Of a DNA stretch of 64,000 bases, positions 1 to 9,624 are shown piece by piece; within the stretch, counting starts at the first letter, position 1, and every line of letters starts with the position of its first letter. The notes beneath the pieces were generated by a model. That model searched no databases, was not told the DNA's origin, and saw nothing but the letters and a program-made list of their open reading frames with translations. Source of the stretch: Psychrobacter sp. JCM 18902 (lineage in GTDB: Bacteria > Pseudomonadota > Gammaproteobacteria > Pseudomonadales > Moraxellaceae); NCBI RefSeq assembly GCF_904846615.1, contig NZ_CAJHBK010000001.1, positions 744,001 through 808,000 on the forward strand. Reading direction: 5' to 3'. The position numbers and the translations under genes are program-made.

Positions 1-64
1 TGAGACGGATATGGGTGCTATTTTTACTAGTGGTGCTTTGCATATGCTTTAAAACCTTAATATC

Positions 65-117
65 AGTGCTAAGTGCTAAGTGCTAAGTGCTAAATGCTAA
101 ATGCTAAATGCTAAGTG
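65..117. repeat. Tandem heptamer repeat (7 copies)
   Basis: Seven head-to-tail copies of a 7-bp unit lie here: four AGTGCTA followed by three AATGCTA, then a partial AGTG. It sits in the spacer downstream of the minus-strand nudC stop. Seven-base periodicity does not preserve a reading frame, so it is unlikely to be coding. Copy number in such arrays tends to vary by slippage; no function can be read from the sequence. Confidence 0.9.
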
Positions 118-187
118 TGCTCTGAGCGCTGACATTAGAATAATAGGATAATAACGATATTGATAAATGCTGCATTGATATTATAGA

Positions 188-1249
188 TTAAAGCAAAATA
201 CCTTGATCATTGGCAATTTGTGCAATCAGCGCGTAAGCAATGCTACCTTTTGAGGGTATTTTTGGCAAATTTGATAGATCAAAAAAATCGGCGTGCGACA
301 GCTCATCTTCTTGGATAACAATTTCGCCAGCTGCATAAGAAGCGCGAAAGCCTAGCATTAAATTAGACGGAAATGGCCATGGCTGACTGCTGACGTAACG
401 AATATCTGATAAACTGATATTTACCTCTTCTGCCACTTCGCGCACCACCGCGTGTTCTAGGCTTTCACCCACTTCTACAAAGCCTGCAATCAAACCGTAT
501 AGTAACGGTCGTGGCGACTGTAATAAATGAGGCGCTGTTTTTTGCTGTCCATAACGATGATGATGGGCTAGCAAAATCTGCATTTCACCAGTTTGCGGAT
601 TCGGGCGAGTAATAGCCGTGATGACGCAGGGTTGTACACGTGGGTATTGGCGCAATCGGCACACTGGACAGACCATCGCACGCTCATCTCGTTTGGCATG
701 AATGGTTGGGGCAGCACAGCGACTACAAAACTGTGTATCTGTTTGCCAGCGCAATAACTGTATCGCTTGGCTAAGCTGATCGGACAAAGCCACGGGCAAC
801 TGAGTAATCAGCTGGCGATAAGGAACAAACGCATTGCCGCTGCCCTCAGCGATGATGGGCAGTGCAATATGATGTGCAATTGCATAGTCATAAGTAATGG
901 CGCTAGCCGCTTGCGCAGTAAAGGTGTGGGGAGTATCAATCGAACTGTCGGCACTTTCTAGAGTATCGGAACTTTCTAAAATATCGGCATACTTCAGAGT
1001 ATCTACACTCGCGTTAGTATGCTTGACATCAGGCGACCAGTGACGCGGTGCTAGGCTTTCGAGTAGCGTGACATGACCAACTTGATAAGCAAGCTGGGTC
1101 TCCTCGTCTGAATGTGTAGCGGATGGGGGTAATTCAAGCTGCACGGGCCACCATCCATTAGGTAGCTGGCGGCATAAAACAGTATCATCACTAAATATAA
1201 AAGCGCTGGTCATAGGTAAAATTCCAAACCGGTTACGGTCAGTACGCAT
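188..1249 (-). CDS. nudC: NADH pyrophosphatase / NAD-cap hydrolase NudC
   Basis: This is a Nudix hydrolase that cleaves NAD(H) to NMN(H) and AMP and, in characterised NudC proteins, removes NAD caps from RNA. A four-cysteine zinc ribbon is visible (C175, C178, C194, C197), followed by a complete Nudix box at about residues 255-277 with the pattern GxxxxxE...REVAEE. At 353 aa it is longer than E. coli NudC (about 257 aa). The extra length lies in the N-terminal part, which includes a Ser/Asp-rich stretch around residues 75-105. It starts at an ATG with no strong Shine-Dalgarno. It is a stand-alone gene followed by a heptamer repeat. Family assignment is firm; the choice between NADH and RNA cap as main substrate is inferred from the family. 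Confidence 0.88.
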   Translation of the reverse strand: MRTDRNRFGILPMTSAFIFSDDTVLCRQLPNGWWPVQLELPPSATHSDEETQLAYQVGHVTLLESLAPRHWSPDVKHTNASVDTLKYADILESSDTLESADSSIDTPHTFTAQAASAITYDYAIAHHIALPIIAEGSGNAFVPYRQLITQLPVALSDQLSQAIQLLRWQTDTQFCSRCAAPTIHAKRDERAMVCPVCRLRQYPRVQPCVITAITRPNPQTGEMQILLAHHHRYGQQKTAPHLLQSPRPLLYGLIAGFVEVGESLEHAVVREVAEEVNISLSDIRYVSSQPWPFPSNLMLGFRASYAAGEIVIQEDELSHADFFDLSNLPKIPSKGSIAYALIAQIANDQGILL

Positions 1250-1279
1250 CAGTGTTGATACGGACTTTTTTTAATTGAA

Positions 1280-1394
1280 GTAAAGTCAATCCTATATCAT
1301 TCGGATACGGTGTCAGTCAGGCTCGCTCAGCACTAGTATTCGTAGTGCTTTCAATCACATTGCTTGTATCTAGCTTATATGGGATCGACTATAT
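1280..1394. repeat. Dispersed intergenic repeat, copy A
   Basis: This spacer sequence matches, in inverted orientation, the stretch at 47873-47980. Shared blocks include AGTCAATCCTATAT at one end, GATACGGTGTCAG and GGCTCGCT inside, and a CGACTATA end. The outer ends are imperfect inverted repeats of each other (AGTCAATCCTATAT versus ATATGGGATCGACT). It resembles a small non-autonomous element or a mobile intergenic repeat. No coding potential is visible. Confidence 0.75.
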
Positions 1395-1462
1395 ATAAAT
1401 GAAGGGCTATGGCAGCAAAGCCGCCATTAAAATATCATTTTAGTGCTTAAGTATGATAAAAA

Positions 1463-3145
1463 TTAGGCTGCGAGTAGATGACTCAAGCTCTGCTGTCCCA
1501 CATCTAATGCTTGTTTGCTGACTGGGCGATTATGCTCAAAACCATCTAGATGATGATCGACGGCCATAATGACATCAGCGATACAGGCAAGCGTACTGTC
1601 TTCAATGCGTTGCCCATCTTCGATACGTTGCTGAAGATAATTGGCCAATTGACTGAGCATGCTGGCAGGTGTTGGTAGCTGTAAGAAGCGCACAGCCCCT
1701 GCCACTTGGCGCATCATCTCAGGTATGTTCTGGATATTGAGCATATCACGCTCTGGCTCAGCCAAATAATCGTTAATGGCTTGTTCTGCACTCGCAATAG
1801 CGGAACGACTTTCTTGTATCAAAGTATCATTAGCCGTATTGAGCTGATGTAAAGAGATATGCGGGTTATTCAGTGGCAAATAGATGGCCCCTGGTGTGTG
1901 CATTTCTGCCATTGCAATGGTGGCGTTTTCCGCATGCATTAATGCCAACAGCAAGTGATCGAAATCATCAGGCGAGGGCGTTTGCCAATGACTAACAGCT
2001 TCTGCTGCTACGCTGAGACTATTGGCGGCATTTGATAAACCAAGCAAGCGTAACGCTGAGCTCAATTCTGTTAGCTCTTCGATAATCTGTGCGGTTTGCA
2101 TATCGACAGGGTTCAATGAATCACCACGTGCGTAGCTATCCACATTTTCTTTGATGGTATTAATTTGGGTCTGAATGATGGTGTTCAGCGTATCGGTCAG
2201 GGCGCGATTAGGACCGAATAAGAAACGCTTCATTTGTTCAAGTTGCGCGCTTTCCAAGTGGTTGCTGGCGTATTGCTCACGCAGTCGTTGCGCTGCATCA
2301 CTGTCACGCTGGCAAGCAAAACTGACCAAATCAGCAAAACGTTTGTCCATCACAGGCAAGTAGCTTTGGAATTGCTGCTCTAAATAAATCAGTGTGTGTT
2401 TTTGACTCAGATTTAGCGGTAATATCGTGGCAATGTCAGTGACAGCTGCGGTGGCCGCTTGCCAAAATAGACTGCTGGTGTTTGATGCTATCAAAGCACA
2501 CGCTGCACTCATGGCGTCAAGTTTCTGCTGATCGTCTGGGCTAACGTTGCCATCTTGATTGAGCAGAGCGACTCCAAGACCACTACGATAAGCATAAGTT
2601 AGTAGTTCAGTGTCTAGGTTAAGCTCGTCAAGTGGTTGGAAGTTTTGTTCAGGGTTGGCAATGATGACACTACTGCTACCAAAGGCTGCAAAATAGTCTG
2701 CTGTGATAGGGGTTTCTTGCCCGTGAGCGTTGAGTTTATTGATAACAGGTAGTAACAAGGTTGGCTCTACCGACTCTGTCAAAAGCACAAACTCGATATA
2801 GCGATCCAGTGTCATAATGGCTTCTGATAAGTCCATAATCAAGCTGGTATCGTTATTATCACCATTATCATAGAGGCGCTGTAAACCATTGACAATAGCG
2901 GTATTCAAAGCCTCTGCACCAACCAAAGATATCAGCTCAAAGATGCAAGACAGCTGCTTTAGCACAGTGATAGAATCTAATAATAAAGGGGCTTGACTAT
3001 TATCATCATTAAATTCACTCAGATGAATCTCAGTATCTTTTAAGGTTACGATGATCTCATCATGCAACAAATGTAGCGATGGTAGATTGAAATCAGTAAC
3101 ACTAAGCGTTGGGGCCGTTAACTTCATTTGCGCAGACTGGTTCAT
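1463..3145 (-). CDS. fimL: FimL/ChpA N-terminal-like scaffold protein
   Basis: This largely helical protein of about 560 aa resembles FimL of Pseudomonas, a relative of the N-terminal part of the type IV pilus chemosensory kinase ChpA. FimL lacks histidine-kinase and receiver domains and links the Chp system to cAMP signalling and twitching. No catalytic motifs, signal peptide or membrane segments are visible. The open frame extends upstream to a GTG at 3208. The ATG at 3145 (22 codons in) is preferred because it has a GGAA-type ribosome site and opens with an ordinary soluble N-terminus. It ends about 210 bp from nudC and is probably monocistronic. The family call is by overall resemblance and length, so the symbol is provisional. 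Confidence 0.5.
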   Translation of the reverse strand: MNQSAQMKLTAPTLSVTDFNLPSLHLLHDEIIVTLKDTEIHLSEFNDDNSQAPLLLDSITVLKQLSCIFELISLVGAEALNTAIVNGLQRLYDNGDNNDTSLIMDLSEAIMTLDRYIEFVLLTESVEPTLLLPVINKLNAHGQETPITADYFAAFGSSSVIIANPEQNFQPLDELNLDTELLTYAYRSGLGVALLNQDGNVSPDDQQKLDAMSAACALIASNTSSLFWQAATAAVTDIATILPLNLSQKHTLIYLEQQFQSYLPVMDKRFADLVSFACQRDSDAAQRLREQYASNHLESAQLEQMKRFLFGPNRALTDTLNTIIQTQINTIKENVDSYARGDSLNPVDMQTAQIIEELTELSSALRLLGLSNAANSLSVAAEAVSHWQTPSPDDFDHLLLALMHAENATIAMAEMHTPGAIYLPLNNPHISLHQLNTANDTLIQESRSAIASAEQAINDYLAEPERDMLNIQNIPEMMRQVAGAVRFLQLPTPASMLSQLANYLQQRIEDGQRIEDSTLACIADVIMAVDHHLDGFEHNRPVSKQALDVGQQSLSHLLAA

Positions 3146-3305
3146 AGGTGTTTTTCCATAATGTACTGATGAGAATGGCGATGGTTTAAATGATGATCGA
3201 AAAAGCACTTGCTGGTAACGTTTTAACGCTTAATATAACAATAATCAAGCCTATATTATACAAATGTTATTGCTCAAAGATTGATATCATCAACTTATAC
3301 GGCGA

Positions 3306-4922
3306 CTACATATTGGCTTTTAGCTCAGGATACGCTTCAGCGAGCGCGGCATACCACTCTTGATTGGTATTTTCATCCGTAGATGACTCTAGCAACAAAG
3401 ACGCTAAATTGGCAAAACTGGCGTGTGCTGTCTGCCCACCATCTGTTTGCGTGTCTTCTTCGATGGCGAGTGTAACCTGCCCACCTGTCATCGCCAGATA
3501 AACTTCTGCTAAAATCTCTGAATCAAGTAAGGCGCCGTGAAAAGTACGATCTTGCTTTCCCACATTTAGGCGACGCACTAAAGCATCTAGAGTGTTTTTT
3601 TGCCCAGGATATTGCTGCTTTGCCATGACCAGCGAGTCAGTCACTTGTACGCGCTCAGCAAAGTCGTTCATACCAACTTTGGCAAACTCCATGTTTAAGA
3701 AGTTCATATCAAAGGTGGCGTTATGAGCGATAATTTCTGCGCCGTCCATAAAATCATAGAGCGACTGAGCAACTTGATCAAAGGTAGGTTTGTCGGTCAA
3801 AAATGCCTCAGAAATACCATGGATACGAATGACTTCATCATCCATGCCGCGCTGTGGATTGATATAAACGTGGAGCTTTTCACCCGTAAATTTACGCCCG
3901 ATCATCTCCACGATACCGACTTCGATAATACGGTCGCCTTTTAACGGATCAAGACCTGTGGTTTCAGTATCCATAATGAGCTGGCGATCAGACTCATGAC
4001 GATGGATAGGTTTGGGTAGCAGCGGTATAAAATACGGATTGGCACGGCTGGTGTCGCCGTCAAATTTTGGTGTATTAGCTTCTTCTATGCCAGTAACGGT
4101 AGCAGGCACATGATCATTTATCGTTGCATCAGTCATAGACGTTTGGGTTTCCGGCATCTCTATTTTACTCATTGGTTTGCTAGCATTATGCTGATAGCGA
4201 TCGGCTTCTATTACAGCATCTTTACTCATCATATCATCGGCAGGGTTTGTATCGTTATCAGTGTCTATGACATCTTCGTCAAGCTCATCATCTGTCATAT
4301 CCAGACCCAGTGGATCGAAACTTAGCCAGTCATCGTGAGCAGCATTTTGCGCTGTATTAGGCATTATTTGCCCTTTTTTTTTAGCTGTGGCTTGCGGCTC
4401 TATGCTCGATAATTCTTCACTGCTGGACGTCACGCCTAAGTTTGCCAGCTCGTCCGCTTTTTCATTGCCTGCATGTCCTGCGTGACCTTTTACCCAATGC
4501 CAGTCAACATCGCGCTGTTGACACAGCTTATCTAATTGCTGCCAAAGGTCTTGATTGGCGACAGGTTTTTTACTTGCCGTTTTCCAGCCTCTTTTTTTCC
4601 AACCCTCTATCCATTCGGTGATGCCTTTTTTGACATAGCTTGAGTCTGTCCAAATCTCGAGGTTGTGCTCATGCGGGCTATGGGTCAATGCTTGTATCGC
4701 GCCCATCAACTCCATGCGATTATTGGTCGTCTCTTTATCACCGCCGTACAAATCTTGTGTACGTCCATCACTAAAAATGAGGTGTGCGCCCCAGCCACCA
4801 GCGCCGGGATTGCCTTTACAGGCACCATCCGTATAGGCCACAGTGGTGTTTGATTTGGCGGCCAACGGATTCATCGCGTTACTGGTGTTGAATGGCTGCG
4901 CTGAGGTGCGATTGTCTGACAT
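3306..4922 (-). CDS. rnhA-dnaQ: Ribonuclease HI - DNA polymerase III epsilon (DnaQ) fusion
   Basis: Two replication enzymes are joined in one 538-aa chain. Residues about 25-165 form RNase HI with the acidic active-site set D32 (YTDGACKG), E71 (NRMELM), D93 (WTDSS) and D157 (GNEKADELA), plus H147. After an acidic linker of about 150 residues comes the DnaQ 3'-5' proofreading exonuclease. Exo I is MDTETTG (D318, E320), Exo II is [12 protein letters not shown], and Exo III is in [14 protein letters not shown]. All catalytic residues are present in both halves, so both activities are expected. In E. coli, rnhA and dnaQ are separate, divergent neighbours. There is no stop or frameshift between the halves. 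The linker contains in-frame Met codons (for example MPNTAQ), which could in principle give a separate DnaQ. Confidence 0.93.
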   Translation of the reverse strand: MSDNRTSAQPFNTSNAMNPLAAKSNTTVAYTDGACKGNPGAGGWGAHLIFSDGRTQDLYGGDKETTNNRMELMGAIQALTHSPHEHNLEIWTDSSYVKKGITEWIEGWKKRGWKTASKKPVANQDLWQQLDKLCQQRDVDWHWVKGHAGHAGNEKADELANLGVTSSSEELSSIEPQATAKKKGQIMPNTAQNAAHDDWLSFDPLGLDMTDDELDEDVIDTDNDTNPADDMMSKDAVIEADRYQHNASKPMSKIEMPETQTSMTDATINDHVPATVTGIEEANTPKFDGDTSRANPYFIPLLPKPIHRHESDRQLIMDTETTGLDPLKGDRIIEVGIVEMIGRKFTGEKLHVYINPQRGMDDEVIRIHGISEAFLTDKPTFDQVAQSLYDFMDGAEIIAHNATFDMNFLNMEFAKVGMNDFAERVQVTDSLVMAKQQYPGQKNTLDALVRRLNVGKQDRTFHGALLDSEILAEVYLAMTGGQVTLAIEEDTQTDGGQTAHASFANLASLLLESSTDENTNQEWYAALAEAYPELKANM

Positions 4923-5346
4923 AAAAAATTATTGACCTAAAAATTGATAAAAATAGGGAGGGTTGGAGGGATTTTGCTCGCGTTGTTTTTACACCAGCGC
5001 TTCCGTTATATTTTGGGAATGAGTATAACAAATCTATCGTTGATGTGGGCAATCGTAATGCACAAAGTCGCCAAAAGCACAGATCATAATAGTAACCTTG
5101 CTATTTTCTGTTAAAATGAGCTGTGTTGCGACACAGTGTCAAACGGTATTGACTACGCAGCAGAAAAAACAGCAGTTTGCTGGCGTCAATTAGTAGCGCA
5201 AATCATTCGACAGTGCCAATAGTTGATGAAAACATGCCCTAGAAAATCACGTTAACATTAAGATTGTCGTCATCACTGTTTAAAGATAGTTTTTTTAAAG
5301 ACAATTTTCATAAAAGTTTAATGCATGAATGCAGGATAACCCTATT
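4923..5346. other. Intergenic region, no gene seen
   Basis: This spacer separates the minus-strand rnhA-dnaQ start from the plus-strand lipoprotein gene and must carry both promoters. It is AT-rich. I saw no ORF with a ribosome site, no tRNA and no clear terminator. Confidence 0.5.
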
Positions 5347-5901
5347 ATGTCCTTACGCTCAAACATTTTTTATAAAAGGCTGATGTGCTTACCAGTCGGC
5401 ATAGCGGTGAGCAGCGCGCTATTTTTAAGTGCTTGCAACGATAGCAACATTCAAGCTGATACTGGAATGGTCGAAGCGGCGATAGACTTATCGGTTTTTG
5501 AAGGTTGTTACACGGTTAGTCATGACGAGCCTGCCCAAATAAAAGTCAGTCAACAGGATGGCTCGTGGGTGATGCAGATGAAAGAGCCGGCAAGTGCGAA
5601 GCGCGTTTGGGATGACGCTGAGCCGCTAGAAGTGATTAAAAATAGCGAAATTCCGCAGTTTTTCTCTATTGACCCTGACAATGTCGATGCGGTCATTGGG
5701 CGTCCTGATCGAGTGCTAGTACTGGCTCATGTGAAGCCTGCCTATGCCAATATCGATCCACTCTTAGATAGTGAATACTTATCCTATATTTATCGCGGTG
5801 CCAATACCATCTATCGTGTCGAGTGTGATGATGTTAATACCGATATTTTAGCCAATCCACATGCCAATATTGTGATTGATAATGTTAATGAGAGCCTCTA
5901 A
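5347..5901 (+). CDS. Predicted lipoprotein of unknown function
   Basis: The protein has about 184 aa. An N-terminal lipoprotein signal is clear: basic residues, a hydrophobic stretch and the lipobox LSAC, so the mature chain would be lipidated on Cys and exported. The rest is a small soluble domain with scattered cysteines (EGCYTV, VECDD) and no motif I recognise. The open frame begins with an ATG at 5329, but the ATG at 5347 follows AGGA at 5332-5335 at good spacing and gives a better signal peptide. It is followed 70 bp later by a small membrane-protein gene on the same strand, possibly co-transcribed. Function unknown. Confidence 0.7.
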   Translation: MSLRSNIFYKRLMCLPVGIAVSSALFLSACNDSNIQADTGMVEAAIDLSVFEGCYTVSHDEPAQIKVSQQDGSWVMQMKEPASAKRVWDDAEPLEVIKNSEIPQFFSIDPDNVDAVIGRPDRVLVLAHVKPAYANIDPLLDSEYLSYIYRGANTIYRVECDDVNTDILANPHANIVIDNVNESL

Positions 5902-5971
5902 ACAAGCATGGCTCATAAACAGAATTTATGATCAATAGTGTTATTTTAAACAGTGTTTTGCTATAAACCGT

Positions 5972-6298
5972 ATGTCATTAGAGTTAAGCAATATGAATTT
6001 TTTTAGTTACGTGGTATTGGGCGGATTTTCTTATGCAGCGGGTTGGGCAATCAGAACCTATGTACTTGATAAGAAGCCTGAACCTGAGCAACCTTACAAT
6101 CTAAAGCATCCTGCAATTTTGGCGTACTTAGGCGGTTTCTTTATTATTATGCTGATTGTCTCGTGGCTGATTGGTCGCTATGCGCTTGGGCATGCTGCCA
6201 TCGATTTACCGTTTATTATTATCAATAGCCTCGTTGCAACTTTTGTCTATTCGTTCGGCCTCAATCCAGAAAAAGCTCGTTATGATGTTCCAGATTAA
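5972..6298 (+). CDS. Small membrane protein, unknown function
   Basis: This 108-aa protein has three hydrophobic segments. They lie near residues 8-25, 48-66 and 75-98, the first followed by a charged loop containing KKPEPEQP. No family was recognised. The first ATG is used; a second Met at residue 8 (position 5993) is an equally possible start because neither has a strong Shine-Dalgarno. It lies 70 bp behind the lipoprotein gene and is followed by a strong terminator, so the two may form one transcript. Confidence 0.6.
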   Translation: MSLELSNMNFFSYVVLGGFSYAAGWAIRTYVLDKKPEPEQPYNLKHPAILAYLGGFFIIMLIVSWLIGRYALGHAAIDLPFIIINSLVATFVYSFGLNPEKARYDVPD

Positions 6299-6326
6299 CA
6301 CACGTAGATAATTGCTATTAATAAAT

Positions 6327-6371
6327 AAAAAAGCCACGGCTGATACATTGATTGTCAGTCGTGGCCTTTTT
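6327..6371. terminator. Bidirectional rho-independent terminator
   Basis: The stem GCCACGGCTGA (6333-6343) pairs with TCAGTCGTGGC (6355-6365) with one G-T pair. It is flanked by A-rich sequence on the left and T-rich on the right, so it can serve the plus-strand membrane-protein gene and the convergent minus-strand DUF1232 gene. Confidence 0.88.
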
Positions 6372-6422
6372 ATAACGATTATTTTTTATAACGATTATTT
6401 CAGGATGATAGCTTGTACAAAG

Positions 6423-6821
6423 TTACCTGTTTTTCTTTAAGTCAGTAGCGGTTTGTTTTTTCTTCCAAGTTTGATATTTTTGCAAATCTTTTTCGACCAA
6501 CTTCAAGCAAAAGGTGAGTACTAGCGCATCGTCAATATGACCGATAAAAGGTATGAAATCTGGAATGATGTCAATTGGGTTGAGAGTATAGAGCAGTCCA
6601 ACCACACCTGCTGAAATGGTCTTGTAGGGAATGTCGCGATAGTTTCCTTGATAGTAGTCTTTAATCAAGCTCATGAATAGCATCAAATCTTTGGCAAAAC
6701 GCTCAAGATGGCTACTGTCTTTTAGCTTTTCTTGCAGTTTTTGTTCTTCGTTGATGAGGTACTCTAAATCAGTATCCAATATGTCCTCTTTTTTCTGTTT
6801 ATCAGTCGCTTTCTCAGCCAT
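6423..6821 (-). CDS. YkvA/DUF1232-type membrane protein
   Basis: This 132-aa protein has the DUF1232 signature in its central part (about residues 70-115): the pattern LLYTLNPIDIIPDFIPFIG followed by a conserved D-D pair in HIDDALV. These are typical of the YkvA family of small membrane-associated proteins, whose function is not established. The N-terminus is highly charged and helical, the C-terminus is Lys-rich. It converges on the terminator at 6327-6371. Confidence 0.8.
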   Translation of the reverse strand: MAEKATDKQKKEDILDTDLEYLINEEQKLQEKLKDSSHLERFAKDLMLFMSLIKDYYQGNYRDIPYKTISAGVVGLLYTLNPIDIIPDFIPFIGHIDDALVLTFCLKLVEKDLQKYQTWKKKQTATDLKKNR

Positions 6822-7075
6822 TATTATTATCCTTATTTAACCGAAATCGGTATTCTCATACTACAACAAAGTCGCGGAATGTGCCAATAAGGCTAGGTTT
6901 CTGGTATGTATCATGGCTAGCATGGCGAAAAATTAAATAGTGGCAAGGGTTGGGCAACTATCATAGCCAAAAAAGTGTTTACAATATGCTGCTGTGCGGT
7001 TTAAGCAAGTAGACTGCAAAGATAAAGATGGGTTAAAAATATATCAAAATAAAAATGATAAGGTGGCAGCGAGAG

Positions 7076-8353
7076 ATGGTTTTCAAGAGTCAGTTATTAA
7101 CAGATGATAGAAACAAAAATGAGCATACAGCGATTGAAACAACATCTGAGCTAAGCCGTCGGCAGTTTTTGCGTCGAGTAGGTGTCAGTGCGGGTACTGC
7201 GGCATTGGCGATGCAAGGTGTTTCTCAGGTATTTGCCGCCAGCCCTATCGACCCTAATAATAGTCCGCAGCTCACCAAGGATGATTTGCCAACCGCGTTA
7301 TTGGGTGAGCGTTCATCATCACAGCCGTCACTCACACAGACAAGTTGTATTACGCCAACGATTGAGACGCGGCTGTTTGCCAGCTCCAATGTTGGGGGTA
7401 GTGACGAACGTAATGAATTGGCATTGGAGCGTATGGCCTGTGCGGGTTTTAACGTCAATAATCCTACGATTACTAAGCGGCAGTATTTGCGCTTTGCTGG
7501 CACGGATTCACAGCGCGCGAGTGATTTGCAAAACATCGCTACTGGCGCAATAGCCGCCCCAAAATTGTTACTCGGCGTGCGCGGCGGCTATGGTGCAATG
7601 CGCATATTACCGATGATTGATTGGTTGACGCTAGGACGTATTATGCAGGAGCGCGGCACGATACTGGCGGGCTTTAGTGATGTGACTGCTATTCAGTGTG
7701 CGCTATTGGCAAAGGGTGATATGAGCTCACTCGCAGCACCGATGCTCTATAGCGAGTTTGGCAATACCAAACCTGACCAAGTCAGCTGTCGGCAATTTGT
7801 AGACGCGTTAACTAATCCTAACTTAGCCATTACTATACAAGATGCATCGTTAACCAGTTCTCAGTTACCCAGTGTCTTAGCCAATAATGAGCCCAAAGCA
7901 ATAACGGGCACTATATGGGGCGGCAATCTGAGTGTGGTATCAGCGCTGGCAGGTAGTGAGTATTTACCGCGCATTGATGGCGGCATTGTGTTCTTAGAAG
8001 ATGTGGGCGAGCAACCTTATCGTATCGAGCGCATGTTATATGACTTGTACCTCGCAGGTATCTTTAAGCATCAACAAGCCATTGTATTTGGCGCGTTATC
8101 GGGCACAGGTGAAGACAGCTATGACAAACGCTACGATGTTGCGACAGTCATTCATCAATTGCATGAACTGACCGGATTACCCATTTATAGTGGCATGCGC
8201 TTTGGTCATATTGGACAAAAACACAGCTTTCCACTCGGAGCGACTTGTCAGCTAACACCTAATACCGATGGTGGCTATCAGTTAGCATTTAGCGATTACC
8301 CAACCATCAAGGCTGATGCTATCCAAGTAGAAGGGTTATGGCAAACTGCTTAA
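7076..8353 (+). CDS. ldcA: LD-carboxypeptidase (peptidase S66) with Tat-type signal
   Basis: The enzyme removes the terminal D-Ala from muropeptide tetrapeptides during murein recycling. The S66 hallmarks are RGGYGAMR, the nucleophile Ser in GFSDVTAIQ (codon at 7676-7678), GGNLSV, EDVGEQPYRIERML with the catalytic Glu, and FGH with the catalytic His. E. coli LdcA (about 304 aa) is cytoplasmic. This protein adds about 120 residues, including SRRQFLRR followed by a hydrophobic segment and an Ala-x-Ala-like end, a twin-arginine signal pattern. The ATG at 7076 has AAGGTGG at 7060-7066 nine bases upstream, and is preferred over the ATG at 7055. A periplasmic location would be unusual for this role and is inferred only from the signal. 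Confidence 0.85.
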   Translation: MVFKSQLLTDDRNKNEHTAIETTSELSRRQFLRRVGVSAGTAALAMQGVSQVFAASPIDPNNSPQLTKDDLPTALLGERSSSQPSLTQTSCITPTIETRLFASSNVGGSDERNELALERMACAGFNVNNPTITKRQYLRFAGTDSQRASDLQNIATGAIAAPKLLLGVRGGYGAMRILPMIDWLTLGRIMQERGTILAGFSDVTAIQCALLAKGDMSSLAAPMLYSEFGNTKPDQVSCRQFVDALTNPNLAITIQDASLTSSQLPSVLANNEPKAITGTIWGGNLSVVSALAGSEYLPRIDGGIVFLEDVGEQPYRIERMLYDLYLAGIFKHQQAIVFGALSGTGEDSYDKRYDVATVIHQLHELTGLPIYSGMRFGHIGQKHSFPLGATCQLTPNTDGGYQLAFSDYPTIKADAIQVEGLWQTA

Positions 8354-8400
8354 ACGCTAAACATTAAGCACTAATCTCTAACTACTATGCATTGCCATGA

Positions 8401-9423
8401 CTAAATCGCTAACCGCGAAAACTTATCTTGATATTCTTTTGGGGTTAGCTCTGTTGCGCGTTTGAATAGGCGTGTAAACGAGGAGATATCATCATAGCCA
8501 ACTTGCTCCGCCAGCGATTTTATCGTGACATTCCCTGATTCTAATAAACGTTTTGCCTGTTCAATTCTGACTGCTTGAATATATTCAATCGGGCGCATAG
8601 CAACAGCAGACTGAAAACGTCTGTTTAAAGTACGCGGCGTGATATTGACCATGGCAGCCAATCTACTCACCTGAATAGTCTGATAAAAGTTTTCCTCAAT
8701 GAATTCTTGTACTTGCTTGATCAGTTGGTCTGAATGCGGCTTATGCAAGGTCACATTGGTATAGCTGTTTTGACTGCCTCTCTTGCTATCTATAATTTGG
8801 GTTTTGGCTACTTGAGTAGAAATCTCACGTCCGCAGTAACGCTCTATCAATAACAGTCCTAAGTCATAAAAGGCGCTGCCACCTGCCGCACAAAATATAT
8901 TACCGGATTGGCTGTCTGATTTGCTTTTTGAGTGAGTGACAAACTGATTTTCTTGTAAGTCAACGAGTGGAAAGTCCGCTTTGAATTTACTGGCGTAACC
9001 CCAGTGTGTGGTAGCGATTCTATTATCTAATAATCCTGCCTTTGCCAAAAAGAAAGCACCGCTACAGTTGCTAGCTATATCTGACTTGGTGTCTGCCAAC
9101 CGCGTTAGATGGGGTATTAACGCTGCATTTCGGCTCAGTACCTTATCAATTGAATCGCCAATCGTCGGAATCAATAGCAAGTCGCATTCCGCCACGTCCT
9201 GAATATCGCAATGCGCTTGCATGATTAATCGATTGCTACATCTGATATCTACGCCACCAACGCTTGCTATCTGCACATTGAACCGTGGCTCTACTGTCTC
9301 ATCTAAAAATCGTTGCCAACTGACACCCGTAAATGAGAATAAATCTAACGCACCTGTCAATGCGCTACCGAGCACACCATCGAATCCAATGATGATGACT
9401 TTAAAGGGTTTGAAGTAGGGCAT
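8401..9423 (-). CDS. GlxA-family transcriptional regulator (DJ-1/PfpI plus AraC HTH)
   Basis: The protein has 340 aa. The N-terminal part (about residues 8-200) is a DJ-1/PfpI-like class I amidotransferase fold of the type found in GlxA, CdhR and ArgR-type regulators, with a cysteine in NCSGAFFLA. The C-terminal part (about 230-335) holds two AraC helix-turn-helix units, including SRLAAMVNITPRTLNRRF and SLAEQVGYDDISSFTRLF. It is transcribed divergently from the acyl-CoA dehydrogenase at 9625 across about 200 bp and most likely controls that cluster. The inducer cannot be deduced. It meets ldcA tail to tail. Confidence 0.85.
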   Translation of the reverse strand: MPYFKPFKVIIIGFDGVLGSALTGALDLFSFTGVSWQRFLDETVEPRFNVQIASVGGVDIRCSNRLIMQAHCDIQDVAECDLLLIPTIGDSIDKVLSRNAALIPHLTRLADTKSDIASNCSGAFFLAKAGLLDNRIATTHWGYASKFKADFPLVDLQENQFVTHSKSKSDSQSGNIFCAAGGSAFYDLGLLLIERYCGREISTQVAKTQIIDSKRGSQNSYTNVTLHKPHSDQLIKQVQEFIEENFYQTIQVSRLAAMVNITPRTLNRRFQSAVAMRPIEYIQAVRIEQAKRLLESGNVTIKSLAEQVGYDDISSFTRLFKRATELTPKEYQDKFSRLAI

Positions 9424-9624
9424 AGCTGTCTATTCTCCTTTCGCTGTGCTGAGCAGAATTTAATTTTCTAACCGAAAATATCAATTTTCTATCTGAATTC
9501 TCGAAATATAAACGCTATTTATGTCGTATTTGACCATAATTATGTCATAAATGACAATACGGTAAGACGTTAAATTAGATTAATATCGATTGATAACCAA
9601 ATTTAATCAGTTAACGAGAATACT

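Noticed and set aside
65..117. CRISPR array
   Set aside because: Unit length is 7 bp with no spacers and no cas genes.
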